A stretch of 64,000 bases of DNA, taken from Mytilus californianus (lineage: Eukaryota; Mollusca; Bivalvia; Mytilida; Mytilidae). Under the pieces are notes generated by a model that had not been told where the DNA came from, did not search any database, and saw nothing but the letters and a program-made list of their open reading frames with translations. Below, one piece after another: positions 35,161-44,155 of this stretch; position 1 is the first letter of the stretch; each line of letters opens with the position of its first letter. The stretch covers positions 71,168,839 to 71,232,838 of the forward strand of contig NW_026262734.1 in assembly GCF_021869535.1 (NCBI RefSeq), given 5' to 3'. The position numbers and the translations under genes were made by a program.

Positions 35161-36000
35161 CTTGGATGGTGGGGGGGGGGGTAGAAAATGAATATCCTGG
35201 TCAAGGATTTGTAACTATACTATACAAATCCTTGTCCTGGTCAAGTAAGAGCTAAAAATAAATAATTTTGCCCAAGGCAGGATGAAAAAGAATATTCTGC
35301 AACACAAAATGGAGGAAATAATTGTGTACAAAAGTTGAGTAAATTTCCTTCTATCTTCCGTCAGAATATCAAGTGGTCGTTCCCTTTTCAGTAACTGTAT
35401 GTAGAAAAGGGTACGTTTTTATCAATTGTCATCTGGTGTGATTTTACAAGGTAAAACGAGGATTCCACATGGCTAAGGTGTTAATTGACTTCTTAATTTA
35501 TGACCTAATACTATTGATATGAAGTGAGCACCGCTTATTTATCTAATTTATTCTACTCTCTAAGTGAACGACCTCAGCGTGAATCCAAGTACTTTTTCGT
35601 GACAAGTAAAGGTACAAAGTCCAGCGACATATCAGATCGTCTATTACTGCAACCAACAACACAACAGTAGTCCGTTTTAAAATCTTTTAATGTGTCATTG
35701 TTAATAAAGTTATCTCGTCAACATAAATTTTATATTTTGATTCAAATGATGCTCGTGTTGCATGTACATGTTATTGTAAACGCAAACACTTAATCAGGTG
35801 ATTGTTTTTCCAAGTCTGCATGGTCACTGCTTATCAACCGCAAGCCCCCAGTTGATGAATTCTCGGGAATTATCGTGTGATTTCATAGTTTGTCTAATTA
35901 GGTTAGACATGCGCAGTTAAATGTGAAACTGGTGTATAAGTAATGATTTCTTCTTATTAATTAATGTAAATGTAATACAAATTATAGTATTTTAAATTAC

Positions 36001-36156
36001 TTTCAACATCATTGTTGGTTCTCAAAGACTGGCGATAGACTGACCACTGACATCAACTCCTTTAGTTGTTGCGTGGCATTGGTGGTTGATTCTACCAGTT
36101 GGAGAAATGTTGGCCTGATGTGGTCTGCTGGAAGGCAGGGCAAGGCAAGGAGTTTC
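36001..36156 (-). pseudogene. MULE relic exon 6: third Glu, internal frame break
   Basis: Acceptor TATTCATCAG, donor GAAA|GTAATT. One frame reads KLLALPCLPADHIRPTFLQL then VESTTNATQQLKELMS. The other then reads WSVYRQSLRTNNDVE. Relatives have about 15-20 residues between LM.Y and WSV, so a deletion near 36048 that is not a multiple of three explains the change of frame. TNN..E holds the third catalytic residue. Confidence 0.75.
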
Positions 36157-36534
36157 CTGATGAATAAAGTTATATATAATTAAAGTGAATATAAATGTGA
36201 GGTTTATTTTGAAGACTATATATATTTACATACACATGTATATTTGTTTTTATTGACATATACCGCAACCTGTATAGCACGACCAATTCTAGGTGATTAA
36301 CAGTGAATAGATATATTTTTTAGATTTCATAGTTTGAGCTACTCATTTTTTGATTTGTTTTAATAATAATAAAAATATATAATTGCTTCATTGACAAATA
36401 TGTCAATGTATATATATAAAAAAAAAAAAATTTTTTAAAAGTAAAATAATGCATATATAGATTTTTTTTAAATTATTTTTTTAATAGTAAGATAATACAA
36501 TTAGTTAATTTCTACTTAATAAAAAAATATATAC

Positions 36535-36601
36535 CTGACTCAAAATCTAAACAGAAAGCTTCAACCCTTGAATCTGGTTGAGCTTGGAGCTTGTTAAAGA
36601 C
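36535..36601 (-). pseudogene. MULE relic exon 5: second Asp
   Basis: Acceptor TTTTTTTCAG, donor CAG|GTATAT. It encodes VFNKLQAQPDSRVEAFCLDF then ES plus G. The DFE box is where these transposases place the second catalytic Asp. The next expected block (C-x2-H, about 60-100 residues) is not found before exon 6, and the phase (one base left over, two needed) confirms a gap. Confidence 0.75.
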
Positions 36602-36790
36602 CTGAAAAAAAGTGAAGAATTGGTTTAAACTTATTTCACTAATAGATAAATAAATAGACATTCAATATATAAAACATGTAAATTCTGTGTCATTTGTCTC
36701 ATTGGCAATCGTACCACATCTTCTTATTTTTATAATAATTTCTTGCTCTTTCTGCTGAATCAAAATTATAATGTAAAAGAAATTACTTAC

Positions 36791-37060
36791 AGCTTTATAA
36801 TCTCTCTTCTTTCGTCTCGACATCAGCACAAACACTAATGGCACTTGCTTCATGCAGTTGTCTTTCTGTACGAAGGCGTGGATTGTGAAAAGTTGTTTGA
36901 ACGGCCGCCAAACCACCTTGAAAGTACTATCTACATACCAGCGACGAGCATTCTGTAAAATCTGAAGTTGATCTGGTGTAGCAAACATGATGTGGCATTG
37001 TGTGTCAACATGAAGATCACCAATCAAAAATGTCTCACAATCTAGGAACTGGTAGTTGAT
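36791..37060 (-). pseudogene. MULE relic exon 4: catalytic core with first Asp
   Basis: Acceptor CCTTTTTTTTCAG, donor GCT|GTAAGT; 90 codons, phase 0 at both ends. It carries HIMFATPDQLQILQNARRWY then VDSTFKVVWRPFKQLFTIHA and KQVPLVFVLMSRRKKRDYKA. The Y-V-D-x-TF box holds the first acidic residue of the MULE DDE triad, and QLF.IHAFV..MKQVPL.F.LMSRR is the most conserved part of the family. Fully open. Confidence 0.85.
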
Positions 37061-37300
37061 CTGAAAAAAAAGGAATCCATCAATTAACATTTTAACAAGT
37101 GTATAATTTTTTTCGATTTCAAACATTTTAAAAACATTTTAATTATATCAAGCTGTTGTTGTCTCATTGGCACTCATATCACATCTTCTTATAACTAGTT
37201 ATGTATTGCTCATTGTTAAAGGCCATGCGGTTACTAAAGTTCTGTACATATAAGACTTCCGTATTAAAAACAATAAGATAGGGAAAATGTGTATAAATAC

Positions 37301-37349
37301 CACAAAGTCTAAATCTGTAGGTTCCTGAGGTCGAAGTTTTTGTCGGAGT
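37301..37349 (-). pseudogene. MULE relic exon 3: LRQKLRPQEPTDLDFV
   Basis: 49 bases between CCAACAG and GTATTT. In the frame that joins exon 4 it gives LRQKLRPQEPTDLDFV, the segment ('R.K.RP..P.dL.F') that precedes the catalytic domain in this protein group. It needs two bases from the previous exon, whereas exon 2 ends in phase 0. At least one exon is therefore missing between them, and none is visible in 37350-37675. Confidence 0.65.
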
Positions 37350-37675
37350 CTGTTGGTTGCTCAGGTGAGGTTGTCAGGGTTAGGCAGGTTGAAGTAGTTA
37401 AATAATTATAGATAATTGACTCACTAACTTTGTATATTCAATTAAATAATTGGATTAAATAAGTGATCAAATAAGTGTTTAGGTAATTGACGAAAGCGTG
37501 TGTCGTAATAAACCAATCAACTTGTTAATTAATTTAATCATTTAAAAACATGGTAACTTTTTATTTGATAAAAATTAAGTAATGGCAATAATGTTTTTGT
37601 AGATTTATGAAGTAGTTATTACGATATTTTTAAATCATGTGGGTGAGAGTTTTTTTTTTTTTAACTAAAACTTAC

Positions 37676-37806
37676 CTCAGGTTTTTCATCTTCAACAATT
37701 GGTTCCCCTTCCAATACACCGTCTATTACTGGAGTGCACTTACAACACTCGAAGAAGATATCTACCTCATTGTTCATCATTCTTCTATAAACAACAAGTG
37801 AAACAC
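37676..37806 (-). pseudogene. MULE relic exon 2: second half of finger
   Basis: Acceptor CTTTTTTTATATTTTAG, donor GAG|GTAAG. It encodes VSLVVYRRMMNNEVDIFFEC then CKCTPVIDGVLEGEP..DEKPE. The YRR...(I/W)..C..C pattern completes the finger begun in exon 1, in phase. It ends in phase 0. Confidence 0.75.
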
Positions 37807-37993
37807 CTAAAATATAAAAAAAGTTTAAGCACATACGAAGAAAAAATAGAGAACAATTTTATATGCAATTTATTTCAACATATTTATTACAGTCTGACTT
37901 GACTCCGATAGTCATTTGATATGATAAAATCTATAACATAATGTCTAACTCTTGGATGTTAAATTAAATAAAATAAAATCATATACTACTAAC

Positions 37994-38096
37994 CTGTGTT
38001 GCACAGATGATGCTGCCACCCATGACCAAGTATCACATCCAAGGCATGTTGTCGAGGACGAACCTCCTGTTCACAGTGAACACAAGGAAACGACAT
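37994..38096 (-). pseudogene. MULE relic exon 1: start and first half of Cys/His finger
   Basis: It starts at ATG (38096-38094) and ends before donor GTTAGT. It encodes MSFPCVHCEQEVRPRQHALD and then VILGHGWQHHLCNT plus G. The pattern C-x2-C...WQH-x2-C-NTG is that of the PHD-like finger at the N-terminus of these proteins, but the middle Cys pair expected after HAL (usually CDGC) is VILG here, so one zinc site looks lost. The G joins GT of the next exon to make Gly. Confidence 0.75.
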
Positions 38097-38514
38097 CACA
38101 AAGTATATAAAAATTGTTTGATCGACATGCTTCAGCTTTTATAGGTATATGGCGGAATATCAAAGGAATGACTCAAATTGAGTATATGATTTTAGCATTT
38201 TTTGAAACAGCGAAAGTTTGTATAAGCTTGTGCACTCTTTAAAAACCAAATTTAATTTGAAATATTCCAAATTACAACTTCAAAGGCAAACAATGTAGAC
38301 TAATTATCACAGCAATTATGAAAAATAACAGAATGTGTTATCTGCAATCAACTCTAATTACCTTTCAAATGGTTGCAAATAGTACTTACAATGATGACTA
38401 CAATAGTACAAACTCTTTAAAAAAACATAATTTCTAAAAGTATTATACAAATACTTTTTAAAAGATATAAAATTAATAAAGAAATAACTCTCTTTTAATA
38501 TAATATTAATATAA

Positions 38515-38597
38515 GGCCGAAACGACTTTCATTACATGGCCGAACGGGTTCATGGCCGAACAGACCAAGGCCGAACGGGCTACATGGCCGAAACGTC
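38515..38597 (+). repeat. GGCCGAA-motif cluster
   Basis: Five direct copies of GGCCGAA lie at 38515, 38538, 38554, 38569 and 38586, followed by ACG, CGG, CAG, CGG, ACG, a symmetric order. It is inverted relative to the cluster at 28199-28290 and lies 420 bases upstream of the MULE relic's start codon. Confidence 0.75.
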
Positions 38598-39275
38598 TTG
38601 TTTCCCTAAGCATCTACAGAGCTTTTCAATGTTAAGTCTGTTAAATTTACATTACCGGTATACTCCAGAGCAATGTCAAATGGCATCTGTAGTCTGTTCC
38701 CTTAACTTTTCACCTTAAGTTAACTTGGTATGTTAAGAATTCCTCAAATTTGATCCAGGTTGAAGAAAATCATTGTCCCCAGAATCTCAAATTTCTTCTG
38801 TGAAAGTTTTTGGCTGCCTAATACTTGTTAATTCTTAAAAGAAAGATGATGTAAGAATGGAGACCATGATGACATAAGTTCTAATATATTGAACTCTTTT
38901 GGAAAAGTACTTTCTTGCACCAAAACTTGCAAAGAATATTTCAAAGAAGTCTTGTAAACAAATATTAAATCCATCCCAAATGGGCCAATAACACAGAAGA
39001 GGCTGTCCTAAGCCAGTTTGACACTGAATGGTCAGATTTCAACAATGTTCTTCACTGACACTACAATGTCAAACCCACACAAATTCTATTTTAATGATGG
39101 TTTGGCTCTAAGAGAATTTTTCAAAGTTACCTGTGTGATTTTAAAGCTGTGGCTAGACCTGTAGATGTGATTGCCAAATGTCAACCTCTGAAAATGAAAA
39201 TGCAGTAGGGAAATATATAAATCAGGTCATAACATGTTTAAACTTTTTTCTGGCTGAATTTTCAGAGAGCACTTT

Positions 39276-39350
39276 TTCGCTCACCTGACCCAGAAGGTCA
39301 ATATTGCTGAAATTGTTAGTTGACTTTTTATCTAAGTTATTGCCCTTTAA
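39276..39350 (+). mobile_element. Left fragment of an AGCTCACC-family element (outer layer)
   Basis: CGCTCACCTGACCCAGAAGG is followed directly by inner text of the family (GTTAGTTGAC..TTATTGCCCTTTAA). Matching right-hand text occurs at 42571-42620 (TTTTTGCCTACTGTCTTGAA). Everything between is inserted. Confidence 0.5.
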
Positions 39351-40075
39351 GGTAGCACATTATACAAAGATTTTTTTACTTCCAATCTCCAATCTTTAAA
39401 AAGATGTTACTTTCTTAAAAATGCATATAAATTTATAAAAGAGGTATATATAGATAGATAAAAGATTAATCTTTTAAATGAATGCAATATTTTTGTTATG
39501 CAATCATTATGTAATCAATTATTATGCAATAAATGGAAAAATCTTGGTCAGTTCACTTGAATGAATTTAGCTCTTTCATCTCTATAACTATACAGGAAAT
39601 TTTAACGAAATCTTAATCAACACAGCAGGAGCTACAAAAGGGTGTCTCAAATTATTGCTATGGTATTCCATTCTCTCATAAATCTGTAATTAGTGTAAAC
39701 ATCCTTACCACATAAAAGTAGATAATGTTTGATTAGGTGTAAAATTTTATCTATACATTCTATCCGAAATCTGAGACACACTTTTGTAGATAATGGCTCT
39801 AGGAACAACATATAATAAAATCAACTTTCTAGGGGTTACCATGAAGAAGCTAATTTCAATTGAAAGTGGAAATTTCTTGTAAAATTTTGTAGACACAGTT
39901 AACATTATAATTTATTACATAATTGTTGTATAATACTAACATTGCATTAATTTGAAAGAGTAATCTGTTAGCTATCCATAAATACCACTTTTATAAATTT
40001 TCAAGCATTATAAAGAAAGTTACAGCATTTTTAAACTGGGGAATTGGAGGTATAAAATCTTTGTATTGTGCTACC
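39351..40075. mobile_element. 725-base MITE with GGTAGCACA ends
   Basis: Left end GGTAGCACATTATACAAAG and right end CTTTGTATTGTGCTACC are inverse copies with a two-base difference. There is no ORF of note and no obvious target duplication (left flank CTTTAA, right flank GGAAGA). It sits inside the AGCTCACC fragment. Confidence 0.7.
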
Positions 40076-40431
40076 GGAAGATTATTTCCAATTTTTATAC
40101 GCCCATCGCAAACAGGACATATTATGGTGTACCAATGTCTGTCCATACGACCATCCGACCGTCCATTCTTCTGTCCAGCAACACTTCGTACCATAACTCA
40201 AATTCTTTTTTACCAATTTTTTCATATCTTTAAAATAACAATAGGTTTGACAGAAGAAAGCTCTCTTTCAATTTTTTTCATTTTTGGTTTTGTCATTCCA
40301 GAGTTACAGAACTTTGACCCTTAGATTAAAGGCAATTTTTCACAAATCATGCACTTACTCCAGTATTCCTGGATTGATATCCTCCAAACTTTACATTATT
40401 GAAGGGATTGGTATAAGGAAGCTCCCTTTTT

Positions 40432-42278
40432 AGCTCACCTGGCCCAAAGGGCCAAGTGAGCTTTTCTCATCACTTGGCGTCCGTCGTCCGTCGTCGTTAA
40501 CTTTTACAAAAATCTTCTCTGAAACTACGAAGACAAATTTAACCAAACTTGTCCACAATCATCATAAGGGGATCTAGTTTAAAAAATGTGTCAGATGACC
40601 CCGCCTGCGAACCAAGATCGCCGACATGGCTTAAAAATAGTACATAGGGTAAAATGCAGTTTTTGGCTCATATCTCTTAAACCAAAGCATTTAGAGCAAA
40701 TCTGACGGGATAAAATTGTTCATTAGGTCAAGATCTATCTGCCCTGAAATTTTCAGACCAATCAGGCAACACGTTGTTGGGTTGCTGCCCCTGAATTGGT
40801 AATTTTTGTCGAGCCTGCGACTTTTGTCGCAGAAAGCTCGACATAGGGATAGTGATACGGCGGCGGCGTTAGCTAACTTCTTAAAAGCTTTATATTTTAG
40901 AAGGTGGAAGGTCTGGATGCTTCATACTTTGTATATGGATGCCTCATGTTACGAAGTTTCCGTCAGTCACATGTCCAATGTCCTTGACCTCATTTCATGG
41001 ATCAGTGAACAAGGTTAAGTTTTCGTGGTCAAGTCCATATCTCAGATACTATAAGCAATAGGTCTAGTATATTCGGTGTATGGAAGGACTGTAAGGTGTA
41101 CATGTCCAACTGGCAGGTGCCATCTGAGCTTGACCTCATTTTCATGGTTCAGTGGTTATAGTTAAGTTTTTGTGTTTTGGTCTGTTTTTCTTATACTGTA
41201 TGCAATAGGTCTACTATATTTGGTGTATGGAATGATTGTAAGGTGTACATGTCTAGCTGGCAGGTGTCATCTGACCTTGACCTCATTTTCATGGTTCAGT
41301 GGTCAAAGTTAAGTTTTTGAGTTTTGGTCTTTTTTTCTAATACTGCATGCAATAGGTCTACTATATTTGGTGTATGGAATGATTGTAAGGTGTACATGTC
41401 TAGCTGGCAGGTGTCATCTGACCTTGACCTCATTTTCATGGTTCAGTGGTCAAAGTTATGTTTTTGATTTTTGGTCTTTTTTTCTAATACTATATGCAAT
41501 AGTTCAACTATATTTGGTGTATGGAAATATTTTATGATCTATATGTCAGTCACGCAGGTTTTATTTGACCTTGACCTCATTTTCAAGGTTCATTGCTCAG
41601 TGTTAAGTTTTTGTGTTTTGGTCTGTTTTTCTTAAACTATAAGCAATAGGTCAACTATATTTGTTGTATGGAAGAATTGTTAGCTGTACATGCCTGCCTA
41701 GCATGGTTCATCTGACCTTGACCTCATTTTCATGGTTCATTGGTCAATGTTTAGTTTACTTGGTTAATGTTAAGTTTATGTGACAGTTGTAATAAAGCTT
41801 TATATTTAGGACTATCAACATAATATCAATGATTAGTAAAGAAGGCGAGACATTTCAGCGTGTGCACTCTTGTTAGAAAATTTTGCAGCTTGTGGTTATT
41901 ATCTTGAATATTATTATAGATAGAGATAAACTGTAAACAGCAATAATTTACAGCAAAGTAAGATCTACAAATAAGTCAACATGACCAAAATGGTCAATTG
42001 ACCCCTTAAGGAGTTATTGCCCTTTATAGTCAATTTTTTACAATTTTCATAAATTTTGTAAATTTTTGTAAATTTTTACAAAATATTTTCCACTGTAACT
42101 ACTGGGCCAAGTTCATTATAGATAGAGATAATTGTAAGCAGCAAGAATGTTCAGTAAAGTAAGATCTACAAACACATCACCATCACCAAAACACAATTTT
42201 GTCATGAATCCATCTGTGTCCTTTGTTTAATATGCACATAGACCAAGGTGAGCGACACAGGCTCTTTAGAGCCTCTAG
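40432..42278 (+). mobile_element. AGCTCACC-family HINE-like element nested in TACGCCC copy B
   Basis: Head AGCTCACCTGGCCC-aaa-GGGCCAAGTGAGCT. End GGTGAGCGACACAGG, GGCTCTTTAGAGCC and CTAG (42275-42278). The left flank ends CCCTTTTT and the right begins TTAATTTG, where intact copy A reads CCCTTTTTAATTTG at 27206-27219: one TT added. It is itself split by 40808-41872. Confidence 0.85.
40808..41872 (+). mobile_element. GTCGAGCC-family HINE-like element, innermost layer
   Basis: Head TCGAGCCTGCGAC-ttttGTCGCAGAAAGCTCGA, CGGCGGCGG tract, core units of about 150 bases, end GGCGAGACATTTCAGCGTG-TGCACTCTTG then TT. It is inserted in GGTAATTTT|AGAAAATTTTGC of the AGCTCACC element. It is nearly identical in long stretches to 9355-10877, so a recent copy. 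Confidence 0.8.
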
Positions 42279-42619
42279 TTAATTTGTAAAATTTCACGGT
42301 TTGTTGCTCTAAAGTTATGGGACTTTAATTGTCAGATTTTAATAAATTTTTCACATTCTGTACCTGGAGTTGGCTTGGATTGATTTAAGTGGAATTGGTG
42401 ATTATAACAAACTATTTGATTTTAAGAACAGTATCCTCAGGCATGTTTTTTCATAGCCTTTTTATTTGCTTATGATTAAATGCCTTCGAAATATCCCATT
42501 TTATTCTTTCACGAATTCAATATGCACAATAAGGGCGTATCATGCGCTCTTGGTGCAGCTATTTATTAGTATTTTTGCCTACTGTCTTGAAATCTATTAA
42601 AGATAATAGAAACTTTAAA

Positions 42620-43204
42620 CAGCACTTAAATAGTAAAGCTTTAAATTTTTAATCCATGTGTTCTACAAATTGCACAGGAAGTAAACAACTTCTTCTTTCT
42701 CTTTATCTTCCTCTTGTATTTGGGGCACATCAGCTTTAACTGATTTCTTATTATAGTTGGAGTTTCTAAAGTTATTCGAAATAATGTGAATGAAAAAAGT
42801 TAATGGACATTGTTTTAAACTAATATTTTGTAAATGATATTTGTTAAAAAACTAATAAATACAATGAAGTTTAAGTCAAAACATGAATTAAAATGCTCTT
42901 ATTTTCAGAGGTTGACAGGCACAGTGTATGTGAAATTAATGCCAACATTTTTATTCACTTTGTTTGCAACACACTTAGTTGTAGTAATTCATCCAATAAC
43001 TTCTCAAACCACTTCATGAATTTATGCAGGCTACTAAATTTGAAGTTCAAGATGTATAAGAGACAATTTCTGGAAGAAATACAGATAACAGATTATATTC
43101 AGGGTAGTCTCTTTCAGGTTTAGTTATGCACTTGGATTCACAAGCTTTGACTTTTTAAGTAATTAAAAAGACAAATTAAAGGTTTTGATTTTTATGATAT
43201 TTTT
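42620..43204. other. No confident feature
   Basis: An acceptor-like CTCTTATTTTCAG at 42895-42907 precedes an open stretch to 43120 with no recognisable protein. It cannot be a DNA2 exon, because the flanking DNA2 exons already join in phase. Confidence 0.4.
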
Positions 43205-44153
43205 AGCACACTCGGCCCAAAGGGCCAAGTGAACTTTTCTCATCACTTGGTGTCCGTCGTCTGTCGTGTCTGTCGTCGTTGTCCGTTGTCGCCCGTGTTA
43301 ACTTTTAGAAAAATCTTCTCCTCTGAAACTACTGGTCCAAATTTAACCAAACTTGGTCATAATCATCATTGGGGTATCTAGTTTTAAAAATGTGTCCGAT
43401 GACCCCGCCTGCCAACCAAGATGGCTTACATGGCTAAAAAAAGAACATAGTGGTAAAATGCAAGTTTTGTCTATTATTTTAAAAACAGTTATAAATAGAG
43501 AAAATCTGACAAATCAGAAATGTTCAGAATGTTGAGCTCTACCAATTGTCCATCTCCATCAAAACTGTCCGACGACTTCTTATATGAGTTATTGCCCATA
43601 AATGATAAATTTTACCTTTTTTTTCTTCATTTTTGCCTATTATCTTGAAATCTATATTATAGATAGAGAGAAACTTTAAATAATCAAAAATTATCAGCAA
43701 GACATGATCTACAATTAAGACAATATGGAGGAAATTGTCTGACGACTCCTTATTGGAGTTACTGCCCCAATGAGGATTTTTACCATTTTTTTTGCATTTT
43801 GCCTTATATGATAAAAATTATAATAGATAAATAGACACTTTAAATGAAAAAAATGATCAGCAAGTTAAGATCTACTAACAAGTCAAATTTTGCCGATGTA
43901 GTTATTAGACTGTCACTCGTTATAGGAGAGATTGCCCTTAAATGAGGATTTTTTTTTTGCCCTCTTTTGTGTTTTGAGCAAAAACTAAAGAAGATAGAGA
44001 AAAACTAAACAGAATAAATGATCAGCATTACAAGATCAACAAAACACAGATTTTTGTCATGAATTCTGTTCTTGTCTACAATGTTGGAGAGTGTCCGTTG
44101 TTGAATATGCACATAGACCAAAGTGAGTGACACAGGCTCTTTAGATCCTCTAG
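43205..44153 (+). mobile_element. AGCTCACC-family HINE-like element
   Basis: Head AGCACACTCGGCCC-aaa-GGGCCAAGTGAACTT, then GTCCGTCGTC repeats. End AAGTGAGTGACACAGG, GCTCTTTAGATCC and CTAG (44150-44153). Followed by TT and, at once, the next element of the family. Confidence 0.7.
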
Positions 44154-44155
44154 TT

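Larger units (their letters stand above)
33590..35943. mobile_element. Possible transposon with inverted ends inside the MULE relic
   Basis: Left end TTATACGC..GACCAGTTTCACAT..TGCGCAT..GATAATTAACG..ACTGGGGGCT is matched in inverse by the right end (35820-35943: AGCCCCCAGTTGATG..GATAATT..ATGCGCA..ATGTGAAACTGGTGTATAA). The arms are about 110-120 bases and imperfect. The interior has no transposase. The target duplication is not clear. Confidence 0.5.
33120..38096 (-). pseudogene. MULE-type transposase gene relic with Cys/His finger, seven recognisable exons
   Basis: Seven - strand exons, each with GT-AG borders, follow the order of the MULE transposase proteins common in invertebrate genomes. 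They are: finger (37994-38096, 37676-37806), linker and start of the catalytic domain (37301-37349), core with first Asp (36791-37060), second Asp (36535-36601), third Glu (36001-36156) and C-terminus (33120-33407). Phases match for most joins. They fail between 37676 and 37349, where a DNA-binding block (FLYWCH-like in relatives) would be expected, and between 36535 and 36156, where the CxxH block is expected. Two frame breaks add to the damage (about 36048 and 33272). The gene lies antisense inside a DNA2 intron. No terminal inverted repeats were seen. A sequencing-error origin of the single-base breaks cannot be excluded. Confidence 0.8.
40097..42566 (+). mobile_element. TACGCCC-family element, copy B, carrying two nested elements
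   Basis: Head ATACGCCCATCGCAAACAGG, then GTCTGTCCATACGACCATCC. 3' terminus GGGCGTATCATGCGCTCTTG-GTGCAGC-TATTTATTAG. Own sequence: 40097-40431 and 42279-42566, colinear with copy A (25440-27503). At 40280 it is intact where copy A carries an insertion (CATTTTTGGTTTTGTCATTC). Confidence 0.75.

Noticed and set aside
37675..37906. 67-codon + strand ORF across the MULE finger exon
   Set aside because: Antisense shadow of the - strand exon, which has proper splice sites and family similarity.
42893..43123. Open stretch behind an acceptor-like TTATTTTCAG
   Set aside because: No similarity recognised, no donor that keeps a frame, and DNA2 exons at 28127 and 47997 already join directly.
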